Assembly: GCA_947462525.1 (NCBI GenBank)
Contig: CANHPK010000130.1
Location: 1-5,638 of the forward strand
Reading direction: 5' to 3'
DNA length: 5,638 bases
Origin: Roseiflexaceae bacterium
Lineage (GTDB): Bacteria > Chloroflexota > Chloroflexia > Chloroflexales > Roseiflexaceae
Part shown: one piece after another, positions 1-5,638 of the stretch
Layout: each line of letters opens with the position of its first letter
Numbering within the stretch: the stretch's first letter is position 1
Notes under the pieces: model-generated
Seen by the model: only the letters and a program-made list of their open reading frames with translations
Told to the model about the DNA's origin: nothing
The model's database searches: none
Program-made: the position numbers and the translations under genes

Positions 1-674
1 CAGCCGCTGATGGACGTACAGGAGCCGAGGTGTGGTTGAGCGAGCTCGCCTGGCGGGATTTTTATATGCATATCAGCGTGCACTTCCCGCATGTGTTGCG
101 TGGTTCTTTTCGGCAGATGTATGATGCAATCGCATGGGAAAACGATGAGACGCTGTTCGCTGCCTGGTGCAGCGGGAACACCGGCTACCCGATTGTAGAC
201 GCCGCCATGCGGCAACTCACCACCACCGGATGGATGCACAATCGTGCGCGTATGATTGTGGCTTCGTTTTTGACCAAAGATTTGCTCATCGATTGGCGTT
301 GGGGTGAGCGATTCTTCATGCAGCATCTGATGGACGGCGATACCCCTGCAAACAATGGCGGCTGGCAATGGGCCGCAGGAACAGGTACTGATGCCCAACC
401 GTACTTCCGTATCTTCAACCCGAGCAGCCAAGGGACGCGCTATGATCCCGATGGGTTATATGTAAAAAAATACATCCCTGCGTTGAAAAACGTCCCGGCA
501 AAGTATATCCATGCCCCATGGACCATGTCCAGCGCCCTGCAGCGACAGTATGGAATCACCATCGGCACTGACTACCCCGAGCCGATTGTGGACCATGCGG
601 CGCAACGTCAACGTGCACTGGCACTCTATGCAATGGTACGTGGTCAAACGGAGCACAAAAAACAGGACGACTGA
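1..674 (+). CDS. phrB: Class I deoxyribodipyrimidine photolyase, C-terminal FAD-binding part (5' truncated by window edge)
   Basis: Repairs cyclobutane pyrimidine dimers with light, using electron transfer from reduced FAD; a cytosolic DNA-binding enzyme. The frame is open from base 3 with no start needed, so about 223 codons of a protein usually near 470 aa are present; the N-terminal antenna domain is off the window. The fragment begins in the motif WLSELAWRDFY, then has GYPIVDAAMRQL, TGWMHNRARM, LLIDW and DGDTPANNGGWQW, all typical of the FAD-binding domain, and ends with TGTDAQPYFRIFNP and a C-terminal tail resembling E. coli PhrB. The tryptophans matching the E. coli electron-transfer triad W306, W359 and W382 are all present (codons at 135, 294 and 363), as is the Asn that contacts flavin N5 (codon 351). 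It therefore looks functional. The GTG at 30 is internal, not the start. The antenna cofactor cannot be told. A cryptochrome is possible, but the full match to PhrB makes a CPD photolyase more likely. Confidence 0.93.
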   Translation, partial: AADGRTGAEVWLSELAWRDFYMHISVHFPHVLRGSFRQMYDAIAWENDETLFAAWCSGNTGYPIVDAAMRQLTTTGWMHNRARMIVASFLTKDLLIDWRWGERFFMQHLMDGDTPANNGGWQWAAGTGTDAQPYFRIFNPSSQGTRYDPDGLYVKKYIPALKNVPAKYIHAPWTMSSALQRQYGITIGTDYPEPIVDHAAQRQRALALYAMVRGQTEHKKQDD

Positions 675-692
675 GTGAATACCCAAAGAAAT

Positions 693-703
693 GTTGCTAT
701 AAT
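693..703 (+). promoter_or_regulatory. Extended -10 promoter for KimA-like copy 1
   Basis: The sequence TGCTATAAT at 695-703 is a perfect TATAAT hexamer (698-703) with the TGn extension. At 17-base spacing the -35 region would be GTGAAT (675-680), directly after the photolyase stop, and it does not match TTGACA. This fits an extended -10 promoter that does not depend on a -35 box. Transcription would start near 710, giving a leader of about 70 bases. Copy 1 can thus be expressed apart from the photolyase, although no terminator separates the two and readthrough is possible. Confidence 0.7.
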
Positions 704-708
704 CCACT

Positions 709-760
709 GTGATGCGGAGCACCGGTCAACATCAACGCATCCACTTGTGTTTACACAGGT
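709..760 (+). other. Structured 5' leader of copy 1 (two predicted hairpins)
   Basis: Two neighbouring inverted repeats lie in the predicted leader. GATGCG (711-716) pairs with CGCATC (736-741) around a 19-base loop that contains the palindrome ACCGGT. ACTTGTG (743-749) pairs with CACAGGT (754-760), with one G-U pair and a TTTA loop. No T-run follows, so this is not an intrinsic terminator. The purine-rich GAGAAAG (764-770), 8 bases before the ATG, is the likely ribosome binding site and sits just after the second hairpin, so structure could affect translation. No known riboswitch is recognised. Confidence 0.35.
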
Positions 761-778
761 CACGAGAAAGTCATTGCG

Positions 779-2620
779 ATGTTAGGGACGCTCAAACGCA
801 TCTTGGTGGGTAAACCACTGGCAAATGAACAACTCGCTCACGAGCGAATCCCCAAGCGCACCGCACTAGCGGTTTTTTCGTCCGATGCGTTGTCGTCCGT
901 CGCGTATGCAACCGAAGCTATTTTGATTGCGCTTATGTTTGCCAACCGTGAAGCACTCGGTCTGGCAACACCCATTGCCGTCGGCATCACGCTCTTGCTG
1001 ATTATTGTGTCGTATTCATACACTCAAACGATTAATGCGTACCCAAATGGCGGTGGCTCGTATATCGTCTCGCGGGAGAATCTCGGGACCCTGCCTTCGT
1101 TGATTGCTGCGGTTTCGCTGATGACGTCCTATATATTGACGGTGGCCGTCAGTATCTCGGCAGGTGTGACCGCGATTACGTCTGCGCTGCCCGAGCTCGA
1201 TCAGCATCGTACAGCGATCGCACTGGTGTTGATTGCACTGCTGAGTTTGGCAAATCTGCGCGGTCTCAAAGAGTCGGGGGCTATTTTTGCCGTGCCGACC
1301 TATCTGTTTATTGTCAGCATGTTTGCGATGATCCTGGTCGGGTTGTACCGTTACAGCACGGGGACCCTTGTGCCAGCTCCGCTCCCCGAGGTCGTGCACG
1401 CCGAATTCAACCAAACACTCGGCTGGTTTTTGATACTGCGGGCGTTTGCTTCGGGGTGTACTGCGCTCACCGGTATCGAGGCAATTAGTGACGGGGTGCA
1501 GGCATTCAAGCAACCCCAAGCACGCAATGCGTCGATGACATTGACGATTATGGCAGTTATCTTGAGTTTGATGTTTGTCGGGATCACAGCCTTGGCGAGC
1601 CTCTACAATGTGGTGCCGGACGGTGCCCTCGAACCAGAGACGGTCAATTCGCAGCTTGCACGCGCAATCTTTGGGGGCGGTTCGATTTTTTACTACGTCA
1701 TCCAGGGGGCGACCATGATGATTCTCATCTTGGCGTCCAACACCGCGTATGCTGACTTTCCGCGTTTGTCATACTTTCTGGCAATAGACCGGTTCTTGCC
1801 GCGGCAGTTTGCCCAACGCGGGGATCGGTTGGTGTTTTCGAATGGGGTGTTGTTCCTCGGGATTGTGTCAGCAATCCTGGTTGTCGCATTCAATGCACGC
1901 GAACAAGCGTTGCTCCCGTTGTACGCCCTCGGTGTGTTCGCAGCCTTCACACTCTCGCAATACGGGATGGTACAACGCTGGCGGCGGCTCAAAACCACCG
2001 GTTGGATGCGCAATATGATTATTAACGGCCTCGGTGCAAGCATCACTGCACTGGTATTTGTGGTCATTGCAGTAACCAAGTTTGGCCAAGGCGCTTGGTC
2101 GGTTCTCGTGATTATCCCTGTGGTTGTGCTGTTGCTCTATCAGATTCGCAAGCACTATCTCGACGTTGCCGACCAGCTGTCACTTTCCGAAGCACCACCA
2201 CCCGTTGCACTGCGACGGCATACCGTGGTTGTACTGGTGAGTGGGGTACACCGTGGAGTCATCCCGGCACTGCAGTATGGATTATCACTGACCAGCGATA
2301 ACATACGGGCGTTGTATATCGATTTAGACGCCAGCAGTACTGCCAAAATGAAAGAAAAATGGGCCCAATGGGGCAGCGGCGTTGAGCTCGAAATCCTGCC
2401 ATCGCCCTATCGCTCGTTGATCCGCCCTATCCGCGAATATCTCAGTCGGGCTGAAAAGCGCTATCACGACGATGTCGTGACCGTTGTGTTGCCCGAATTC
2501 ATCCCTAATCGCTGGTGGCAGAACTTCTTGCACAATCAAACGGCACTGGCAATCAAGACGATGTTGCTCTTTTCGAAGAACGTCGTCGTCGTCAGCGTTC
2601 CGTATCATCTGGAAAAATAA
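779..2620 (+). CDS. kimA: KimA-type high-affinity potassium transporter, copy 1 (APC superfamily)
   Basis: Inner-membrane potassium uptake protein, probably a proton symporter like Bacillus subtilis KimA (formerly YdaO, about 607 aa). The 613 aa show about twelve hydrophobic segments between residues 32 and 456, then a soluble C-terminal domain (about 478-613) of the universal-stress-protein-like fold known for KimA. From memory of KimA, the ion-site residues match at D36 and Y43 (motif SSDALSSVAYATE), Y118, T121, S125, T231 and E234 (TGIEAISDG) and Y382 (LLPLYALGVF). The exception is residue 117, which is serine (TCC at 1127) where B. subtilis KimA and copy 2 have aspartate. The ATG at 779 aligns with the KimA N-terminus and follows GAGAAAG. 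In B. subtilis, KimA is shut down by c-di-AMP; whether that holds here is unknown. The substrate is inferred from family; amino-acid transport by another APC member is the alternative. Confidence 0.82.
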   Translation: MLGTLKRILVGKPLANEQLAHERIPKRTALAVFSSDALSSVAYATEAILIALMFANREALGLATPIAVGITLLLIIVSYSYTQTINAYPNGGGSYIVSRENLGTLPSLIAAVSLMTSYILTVAVSISAGVTAITSALPELDQHRTAIALVLIALLSLANLRGLKESGAIFAVPTYLFIVSMFAMILVGLYRYSTGTLVPAPLPEVVHAEFNQTLGWFLILRAFASGCTALTGIEAISDGVQAFKQPQARNASMTLTIMAVILSLMFVGITALASLYNVVPDGALEPETVNSQLARAIFGGGSIFYYVIQGATMMILILASNTAYADFPRLSYFLAIDRFLPRQFAQRGDRLVFSNGVLFLGIVSAILVVAFNAREQALLPLYALGVFAAFTLSQYGMVQRWRRLKTTGWMRNMIINGLGASITALVFVVIAVTKFGQGAWSVLVIIPVVVLLLYQIRKHYLDVADQLSLSEAPPPVALRRHTVVVLVSGVHRGVIPALQYGLSLTSDNIRALYIDLDASSTAKMKEKWAQWGSGVELEILPSPYRSLIRPIREYLSRAEKRYHDDVVTVVLPEFIPNRWWQNFLHNQTALAIKTMLLFSKNVVVVSVPYHLEK

Positions 2621-2630
2621 GCTGATTCAC

Positions 2631-2659
2631 TTGTAATTTACCGGAATGTATGCTATTAT
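2631..2659 (+). promoter_or_regulatory. Promoter for KimA-like copy 2 (-35 and extended -10)
   Basis: TTGTAA (2631-2636) and TATTAT (2654-2659) are separated by exactly 17 bases, and TGC (2651-2653) provides an extended -10. The -35 matches TTGACA at four of six positions. Transcription would start around 2665-2667, leaving a leader of about 62 bases. It starts 10 bases after the copy 1 stop codon and lies upstream of the terminator hairpin at 2684-2714, so a transcript made here meets that terminator before the gene. Its core, TGCTATTATCC, closely resembles TGCTATAATCC of the copy 1 promoter. Confidence 0.68.
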
Positions 2660-2683
2660 CCGCGCGGTTCACCGCGAGGCAAC

Positions 2684-2714
2684 GTCGCCACACGATGTGT
2701 GGCGACTTTTTATT
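2684..2714 (+). terminator. Intrinsic terminator or attenuator in the leader of copy 2
   Basis: GTCGCCACAC (2684-2693) and GTGTGGCGAC (2697-2706) form a perfect 10-bp stem closed by a GAT loop, followed at once by TTTTTATT (2707-2714). This is a textbook rho-independent terminator on the plus strand. It lies 63 bases after the copy 1 stop and can end the copy 1 transcript. It is also downstream of the copy 2 promoter and only 13 bases before the copy 2 ATG, so it can act as an attenuator. A second small inverted repeat, CGCGGT/ACCGCG (2663-2676), precedes it but is only whole in readthrough RNA. I found no strong antiterminator pairing; the best is 4 bp, GCGA (2674-2677) with TCGC (2685-2688). 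Confidence 0.8.
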
Positions 2715-2727
2715 GAATGGATGCACG

Positions 2728-4569
2728 ATGTTGTCCGAAATGAAGCGACTCCTGGTCGGAAAGCCGTTGGCTAATGAACAGCTCGCCCATGAGCGCTTGC
2801 CCAAGCGCACCGCACTGGCGGTTTTTTCGTCAGATGCGCTCTCTTCGGTCGCCTATGCCACCGAAGCCATCTTGATTGCGCTGATGTATGCCAACCGCGA
2901 AGCACTTGGTTTAGCTACCCCTATTTCAATTGGTATCGTTGTTCTGCTCATTACCGTGGCATTTTCGTATCGCCAAACCATCATGGCCTACCCACAGGGT
3001 GGTGGATCGTATATTGTGTCGCGTGATAATTTGGGCAAAGTGCCGTCATTGGTAGCTGCGTCGTCGTTGCTTATCGACTACATACTGACTGTCGCAGTCA
3101 GCATGTCGGCCGGTGTCGCGGCAGTCACCTCTGCGTTCCCGTTCCTCGACCCGTGGCGCATCGAGATTGCCGTGGGGCTGATTGCGGTGCTCACATTGGC
3201 GAATCTGCGTGGCCTCAAGGAATCCGGCAGTGTGTTTGCCTTGCCGACCTATCTCTTTATTGCGAGCATGGCGGTGATGATCCTGACTGGGTTGTACAAC
3301 ATTGCGTTTGGGACGGTGGTGATCCCCCCGGTACCACACATCCCACACGCAGAAGCGGGTCATGCAATTACCATTTTTCTGATTTTGCGGGCGTTTGCAG
3401 CAGGCTGCACCGCGTTGACGGGCATCGAGGCGATCAGCGATGGCGTACCGGCCTTTCAAAAACCCGAGTCGCGTAATGCATCGACGACCCTCATAATCAT
3501 GGTCGTCGTACTCAGTCTGATGTTTTTGGGGATTACGCAACTCGCAGAATCATACCGAATCATCCCCGATGGATCACTCGAACCCGAAACAGCAAATTCA
3601 CAATTGGCGCGGGCTATCTTTGGTGGTTCTTCAGTTTTCTATTATGTCATCCAAGCATCGACGATGTTGATTCTTATTTTGGCGTCCAACACGGCGTATG
3701 CGGACTTCCCACGATTATCGTACTTCTTGGCAATTGACCGCTATCTGCCACGTCAATTTGCGCAACGCGGTGATCGTTTGGTGTTCTCGAACGGCGTGCT
3801 GTTTTTGGGCGTTGTGTCTGCCATCTTGGTTATCTTCTTCAAGGCACGCGAACAAGCACTGTTGCCGCTGTATGCAGTCGGTGTGTTTTTGTCGTTCACC
3901 ATTTCGCAATTCAGTATGGTGCAGCGCTGGCGCACGCTCAAGACACCCGGCTGGGTGGGCAATGCCATCATCAATGGACTCGGTGCGACCGTTACCGGAG
4001 TGGTGTTGGTGGTCATCGCCGGTACCAAGTTCCTCGAAGGCGCCTGGGCGGTATTGCTCCTTATTCCTATCTTGGTAATTGTATTGCTGAGCATTCAGAA
4101 GCATTATCTCGACGTCGCAGAGCAGCTGTCGCTCAATGATGCACCGGCACCGGTTGCACTGCGCCGACACACCGTTATTGTCTTGGTGAGTGGTGTCCAT
4201 AGAGGAGTCGTCCCGGCGTTGCAGTATGGTCTTTCGCTGACGAGTGACAACATCCGCGGGCTCTACATCGACATGGATGCAGAGAACACAGAGCGCATCA
4301 AAACCAAATGGGCGCAATGGGGTAGTGGTGTCGAGCTCGAGATTTTGCCGTCGCCCTATCGGTCGCTGATAGGTCCGATCCGTGAGTATCTTCATCGCAT
4401 GGAAAAGCGCTACCACGACGATGTGGTGACGGTCATCTTGCCCGAGTTCATCCCCAATCGCTGGTGGCAGAACGTCTTGCACAATCAAACCGCACTCGCC
4501 CTCAAAACCATGCTTTTGTTTACAAGAAACGTCGTTGTGGTGAGTGTGCCGTATCATTTGGATCATTAA
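2728..4569 (+). CDS. kimA: KimA-type high-affinity potassium transporter, copy 2 (APC superfamily)
   Basis: Second potassium uptake protein, 613 aa, collinear with copy 1 without gaps and about 76% identical (469 of 613 by hand count). It has the same layout: about twelve membrane segments, then a cytosolic C-terminal domain that is the best conserved part between the copies (about 90% over residues 531-610). All the KimA ion-site residues I can place are kept: D36, Y43, D117 (GAC at 3076), Y118, T121, S125, T231, E234 and Y382, so this is the more canonical copy. The ATG at 2728 is chosen because its N-terminus aligns residue for residue with copy 1 and B. subtilis KimA. In-frame ATGs at 2650 and 2695 lie in the -10 box and in the terminator loop and are unlikely. 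The ribosome binding site is weak (TGGATG at 2718-2723). Expression is probably gated by the terminator before the gene. Confidence 0.85.
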   Translation: MLSEMKRLLVGKPLANEQLAHERLPKRTALAVFSSDALSSVAYATEAILIALMYANREALGLATPISIGIVVLLITVAFSYRQTIMAYPQGGGSYIVSRDNLGKVPSLVAASSLLIDYILTVAVSMSAGVAAVTSAFPFLDPWRIEIAVGLIAVLTLANLRGLKESGSVFALPTYLFIASMAVMILTGLYNIAFGTVVIPPVPHIPHAEAGHAITIFLILRAFAAGCTALTGIEAISDGVPAFQKPESRNASTTLIIMVVVLSLMFLGITQLAESYRIIPDGSLEPETANSQLARAIFGGSSVFYYVIQASTMLILILASNTAYADFPRLSYFLAIDRYLPRQFAQRGDRLVFSNGVLFLGVVSAILVIFFKAREQALLPLYAVGVFLSFTISQFSMVQRWRTLKTPGWVGNAIINGLGATVTGVVLVVIAGTKFLEGAWAVLLLIPILVIVLLSIQKHYLDVAEQLSLNDAPAPVALRRHTVIVLVSGVHRGVVPALQYGLSLTSDNIRGLYIDMDAENTERIKTKWAQWGSGVELEILPSPYRSLIGPIREYLHRMEKRYHDDVVTVILPEFIPNRWWQNVLHNQTALALKTMLLFTRNVVVVSVPYHLDH

Positions 4570-4608
4570 TTCCGCGGAGTGTCGTTCCCGTCCACCGGTC
4601 ATGTACAG

Positions 4609-4646
4609 AAAAACGCTCCCCCCGCGTGTACCGCGGGGGGAGCGTT
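4609..4646 (-). terminator. Strong intrinsic terminator of the SPFH gene, between convergent genes
   Basis: A perfect 15-bp stem, AACGCTCCCCCCGCG (4612-4626) with its complement at 4632-4646, encloses a 5-base loop (4627-4631). Read on the minus strand, the stem runs out into TTTTT (4613-4609), a proper U-tract located about 20 bases after the SPFH stop codon. On the plus strand the hairpin is followed by GCGTTGTGG, without a U-tract, so it should be a poor terminator for copy 2 unless the very stable stem alone is enough. The plus-strand stop codon of copy 2 is 42 bases away. Confidence 0.85.
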
Positions 4647-4666
4647 GCGTTGTGGAGGGTTGCCGA

Positions 4667-5626
4667 CTACGGGGTTATGACGCCAGTTGCCTGCAAGACC
4701 TGTGGCGAAACGGCTCCATTGGCCATTTTGTCGAGGAGCAAGGTCAAATTGGTGTTGGGGTCAACAAACCAAATGTTGCCGCTCTTGAGCATGTCGACCA
4801 TGAGCTCGCGCTCACGCAGACGCAACAGCTCGGGGTTCTGACGGAACGACTGACCTTGGACGGTTCGCACCTGCGACTCGCGGCTTGCGGCTTCGAGTGC
4901 TGCAGCGGTACGGCCTTTTTCGGTGGTCAGTGAGACTTTGGCCTCTTGTTCGGCGCGGAACAGATTATTGGACTGTTCGGCTTCGATTTGCTGACGGCGC
5001 TTGTTTTCGGTTTCGATTTGAACTTCGAGATTGGCTTTTTCGGCGAGCAACTTGGCGTATGCTTCACCGACGTTGATGTCGAGCACTTTAACGGCTTCGA
5101 GATTGATGTACAGCTGATCCACTGGTGCGACTTGACCTTCGCCGGGCGAGGTCGTCAGGTACTGGCGGATCCGTTGCGAGAATGTGCCGCGATCCGACAA
5201 CCCTTGGTCGAGCGTGAACTGCGTGCTGGCGGTCTTGACTGCTTCGCTGATGAAGCCGTCGAGTTGTGCGTTCAGCTGCTCATCGCTCACACCCAAACGG
5301 CCATACATGGCTCGCAGTGCTTCGGGAGCGGTTTTGCGGCTGTAGTCGACCTGGATGTCGATGTCGTACAACTGCTTGTCGCTACTTGCAACATTTTGTT
5401 TGATTTGACGGGATTGACGACGGACATTGACGATTTCGACCTTGGTGAATGGCGCAAACAGGCGGAAAAACAAGCCCGGCTCTTGGACTCCTTCGACGGC
5501 ACCTTGGGTCACGATGATACCCCGGGTACCTTCGTCGATTTGGGCATAGCGCGTTGTTGCTGCGCCGAGTGCCAGAATAACTGCGACCAATGCCACAATC
5601 GATGCAATCCGAGATTGTAGATTCAT
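4667..5626 (-). CDS. SPFH/Band 7 (prohibitin-like) membrane protein
   Basis: Membrane-anchored scaffold protein of the stomatin/prohibitin/flotillin/HflK-C superfamily. Members form ring-like oligomers on the inner membrane and modulate membrane proteases or membrane domains; the partner here is unknown. The 319 aa start with a short polar tip and one hydrophobic anchor (about residues 7-24). The Band 7 domain follows (about 27-190), with the typical opening DEGTRGIIVTQG, EPGLFFRLFAPFTKVEIVNV and the strand YDIDIQVDY. A long charged helical stretch rich in Glu, Gln, Lys and Ala (about 188-255) is the expected coiled coil, and a short C-terminal part ends in VITP. Length fits HflC or prohibitin. 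ATG at 5626 is backed by a good ribosome binding site; the stop is TAG. No HflK, FtsH or NfeD partner is visible, but the upstream side is off the window, so prohibitin-like and HflC-like cannot be told apart. It is convergent to the transporters. Confidence 0.88.
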   Translation of the reverse strand: MNLQSRIASIVALVAVILALGAATTRYAQIDEGTRGIIVTQGAVEGVQEPGLFFRLFAPFTKVEIVNVRRQSRQIKQNVASSDKQLYDIDIQVDYSRKTAPEALRAMYGRLGVSDEQLNAQLDGFISEAVKTASTQFTLDQGLSDRGTFSQRIRQYLTTSPGEGQVAPVDQLYINLEAVKVLDINVGEAYAKLLAEKANLEVQIETENKRRQQIEAEQSNNLFRAEQEAKVSLTTEKGRTAAALEAASRESQVRTVQGQSFRQNPELLRLRERELMVDMLKSGNIWFVDPNTNLTLLLDKMANGAVSPQVLQATGVITP

Positions 5627-5631
5627 TCCAA

Positions 5632-5637
5632 CTCCTC
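5632..5637 (-). promoter_or_regulatory. Ribosome binding site of the SPFH gene
   Basis: Read on the minus strand, GAGGAG is followed by TTGGA and then ATG. This near-perfect Shine-Dalgarno site with a 5-base spacer fixes the start at 5626. It contrasts with the weak sites before the two transporter genes. Confidence 0.8.
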
Positions 5638-5638
5638 A

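Larger units (their letters stand above)
779..4569 (+). repeat. Tandem gene duplication (two paralogous transporter genes)
   Basis: Bases 779-2620 and 2728-4569 are direct copies of one ancestral gene, each 1842 bases, with no insertion or deletion between the encoded proteins. DNA divergence is spread over synonymous positions, so the duplication is old and not an assembly artefact. The intergenic and leader sequences are not alike apart from the promoter core TGCTAT(A/T)ATCC. Confidence 0.9.

Noticed and set aside
671..710. Terminator for the photolyase gene
   Set aside because: No inverted repeat followed by a T-run is present after the stop codon; the only clear signal is the promoter of the next gene.
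675..778. c-di-AMP (ydaO-type) riboswitch before copy 1, as found before kimA in Bacillus
   Set aside because: The predicted leader is only about 70 bases, shorter than that riboswitch, and none of its conserved sequence is recognisable. The same holds for the leader of copy 2.
873..878. Programmed ribosomal frameshift at the T6 run in the transporter genes
   Set aside because: The zero-frame codons GTT TTT TCG do not form a standard slippery heptamer, and both genes are intact in one frame to the end.
2650..2727. Longer N-terminus for copy 2 from the ATG at 2650 (or at 2695)
   Set aside because: The ATG at 2650 overlaps the promoter -10 region and lies upstream of the predicted transcript start; the one at 2695 lies in the terminator loop. 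The extra residues have no match in copy 1, whereas the ATG at 2728 aligns exactly.
3715..4602. Long open frame on the minus strand opposite copy 2 (about 295 codons)
   Set aside because: It lies almost wholly antisense to a well supported gene. Its product is rich in His, Gln, Arg and Asp with no recognisable domain, as expected from reverse reading of a biased codon pattern, and no ribosome binding site supports it.
4946..5620. Plus-strand open frame opposite the SPFH gene (about 224 codons)
   Set aside because: It is a shadow of the SPFH coding sequence: low-complexity, Phe/Asp/Cys-rich product, no recognisable family and no supported start.

Overview
The window holds four protein genes and is almost fully coding: the 3' part of a photolyase gene (+), two adjacent and closely related KimA-type potassium transporter genes (+), and a convergent SPFH/prohibitin-like membrane protein gene (-). 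I see no RNA gene, insertion sequence, phage gene or CRISPR array. GC content looks moderate (mid-50s percent by eye). Extended -10 promoters (TGCTATAAT, TGCTATTAT), intrinsic terminators and the gene set show a bacterium. The promoter style and protein flavour would fit Chloroflexota, but that is a weak guess and no marker gene is present to settle it.

Layout. 1-674: C-terminal FAD-binding part of a class I DNA photolyase whose start lies upstream of the window. 675-778: promoter and structured leader of the first transporter. 779-2620: KimA-like copy 1 (613 aa). 2621-2727: a 107-base gap holding a second promoter followed by an intrinsic terminator just before the next start. 2728-4569: KimA-like copy 2 (613 aa). 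4570-4666: convergent gap with a strong hairpin that terminates the minus-strand gene. 4667-5626: SPFH protein, read leftwards, with a clear ribosome binding site at the window edge.

The main point of interest is the transporter pair. The copies have the same length, align without gaps and are about 76% identical by hand count, so they are an old tandem duplication kept under selection. They differ at one position that matters in the family: copy 2 keeps the acidic residue matching Asp117 of B. subtilis KimA, while copy 1 has serine. Each copy has its own extended -10 promoter, and copy 2 must be transcribed through a terminator in its leader, so the two may be regulated differently. No functional link between photolyase, transporters and the SPFH protein can be shown from the sequence. 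Nothing here is clearly a new system.
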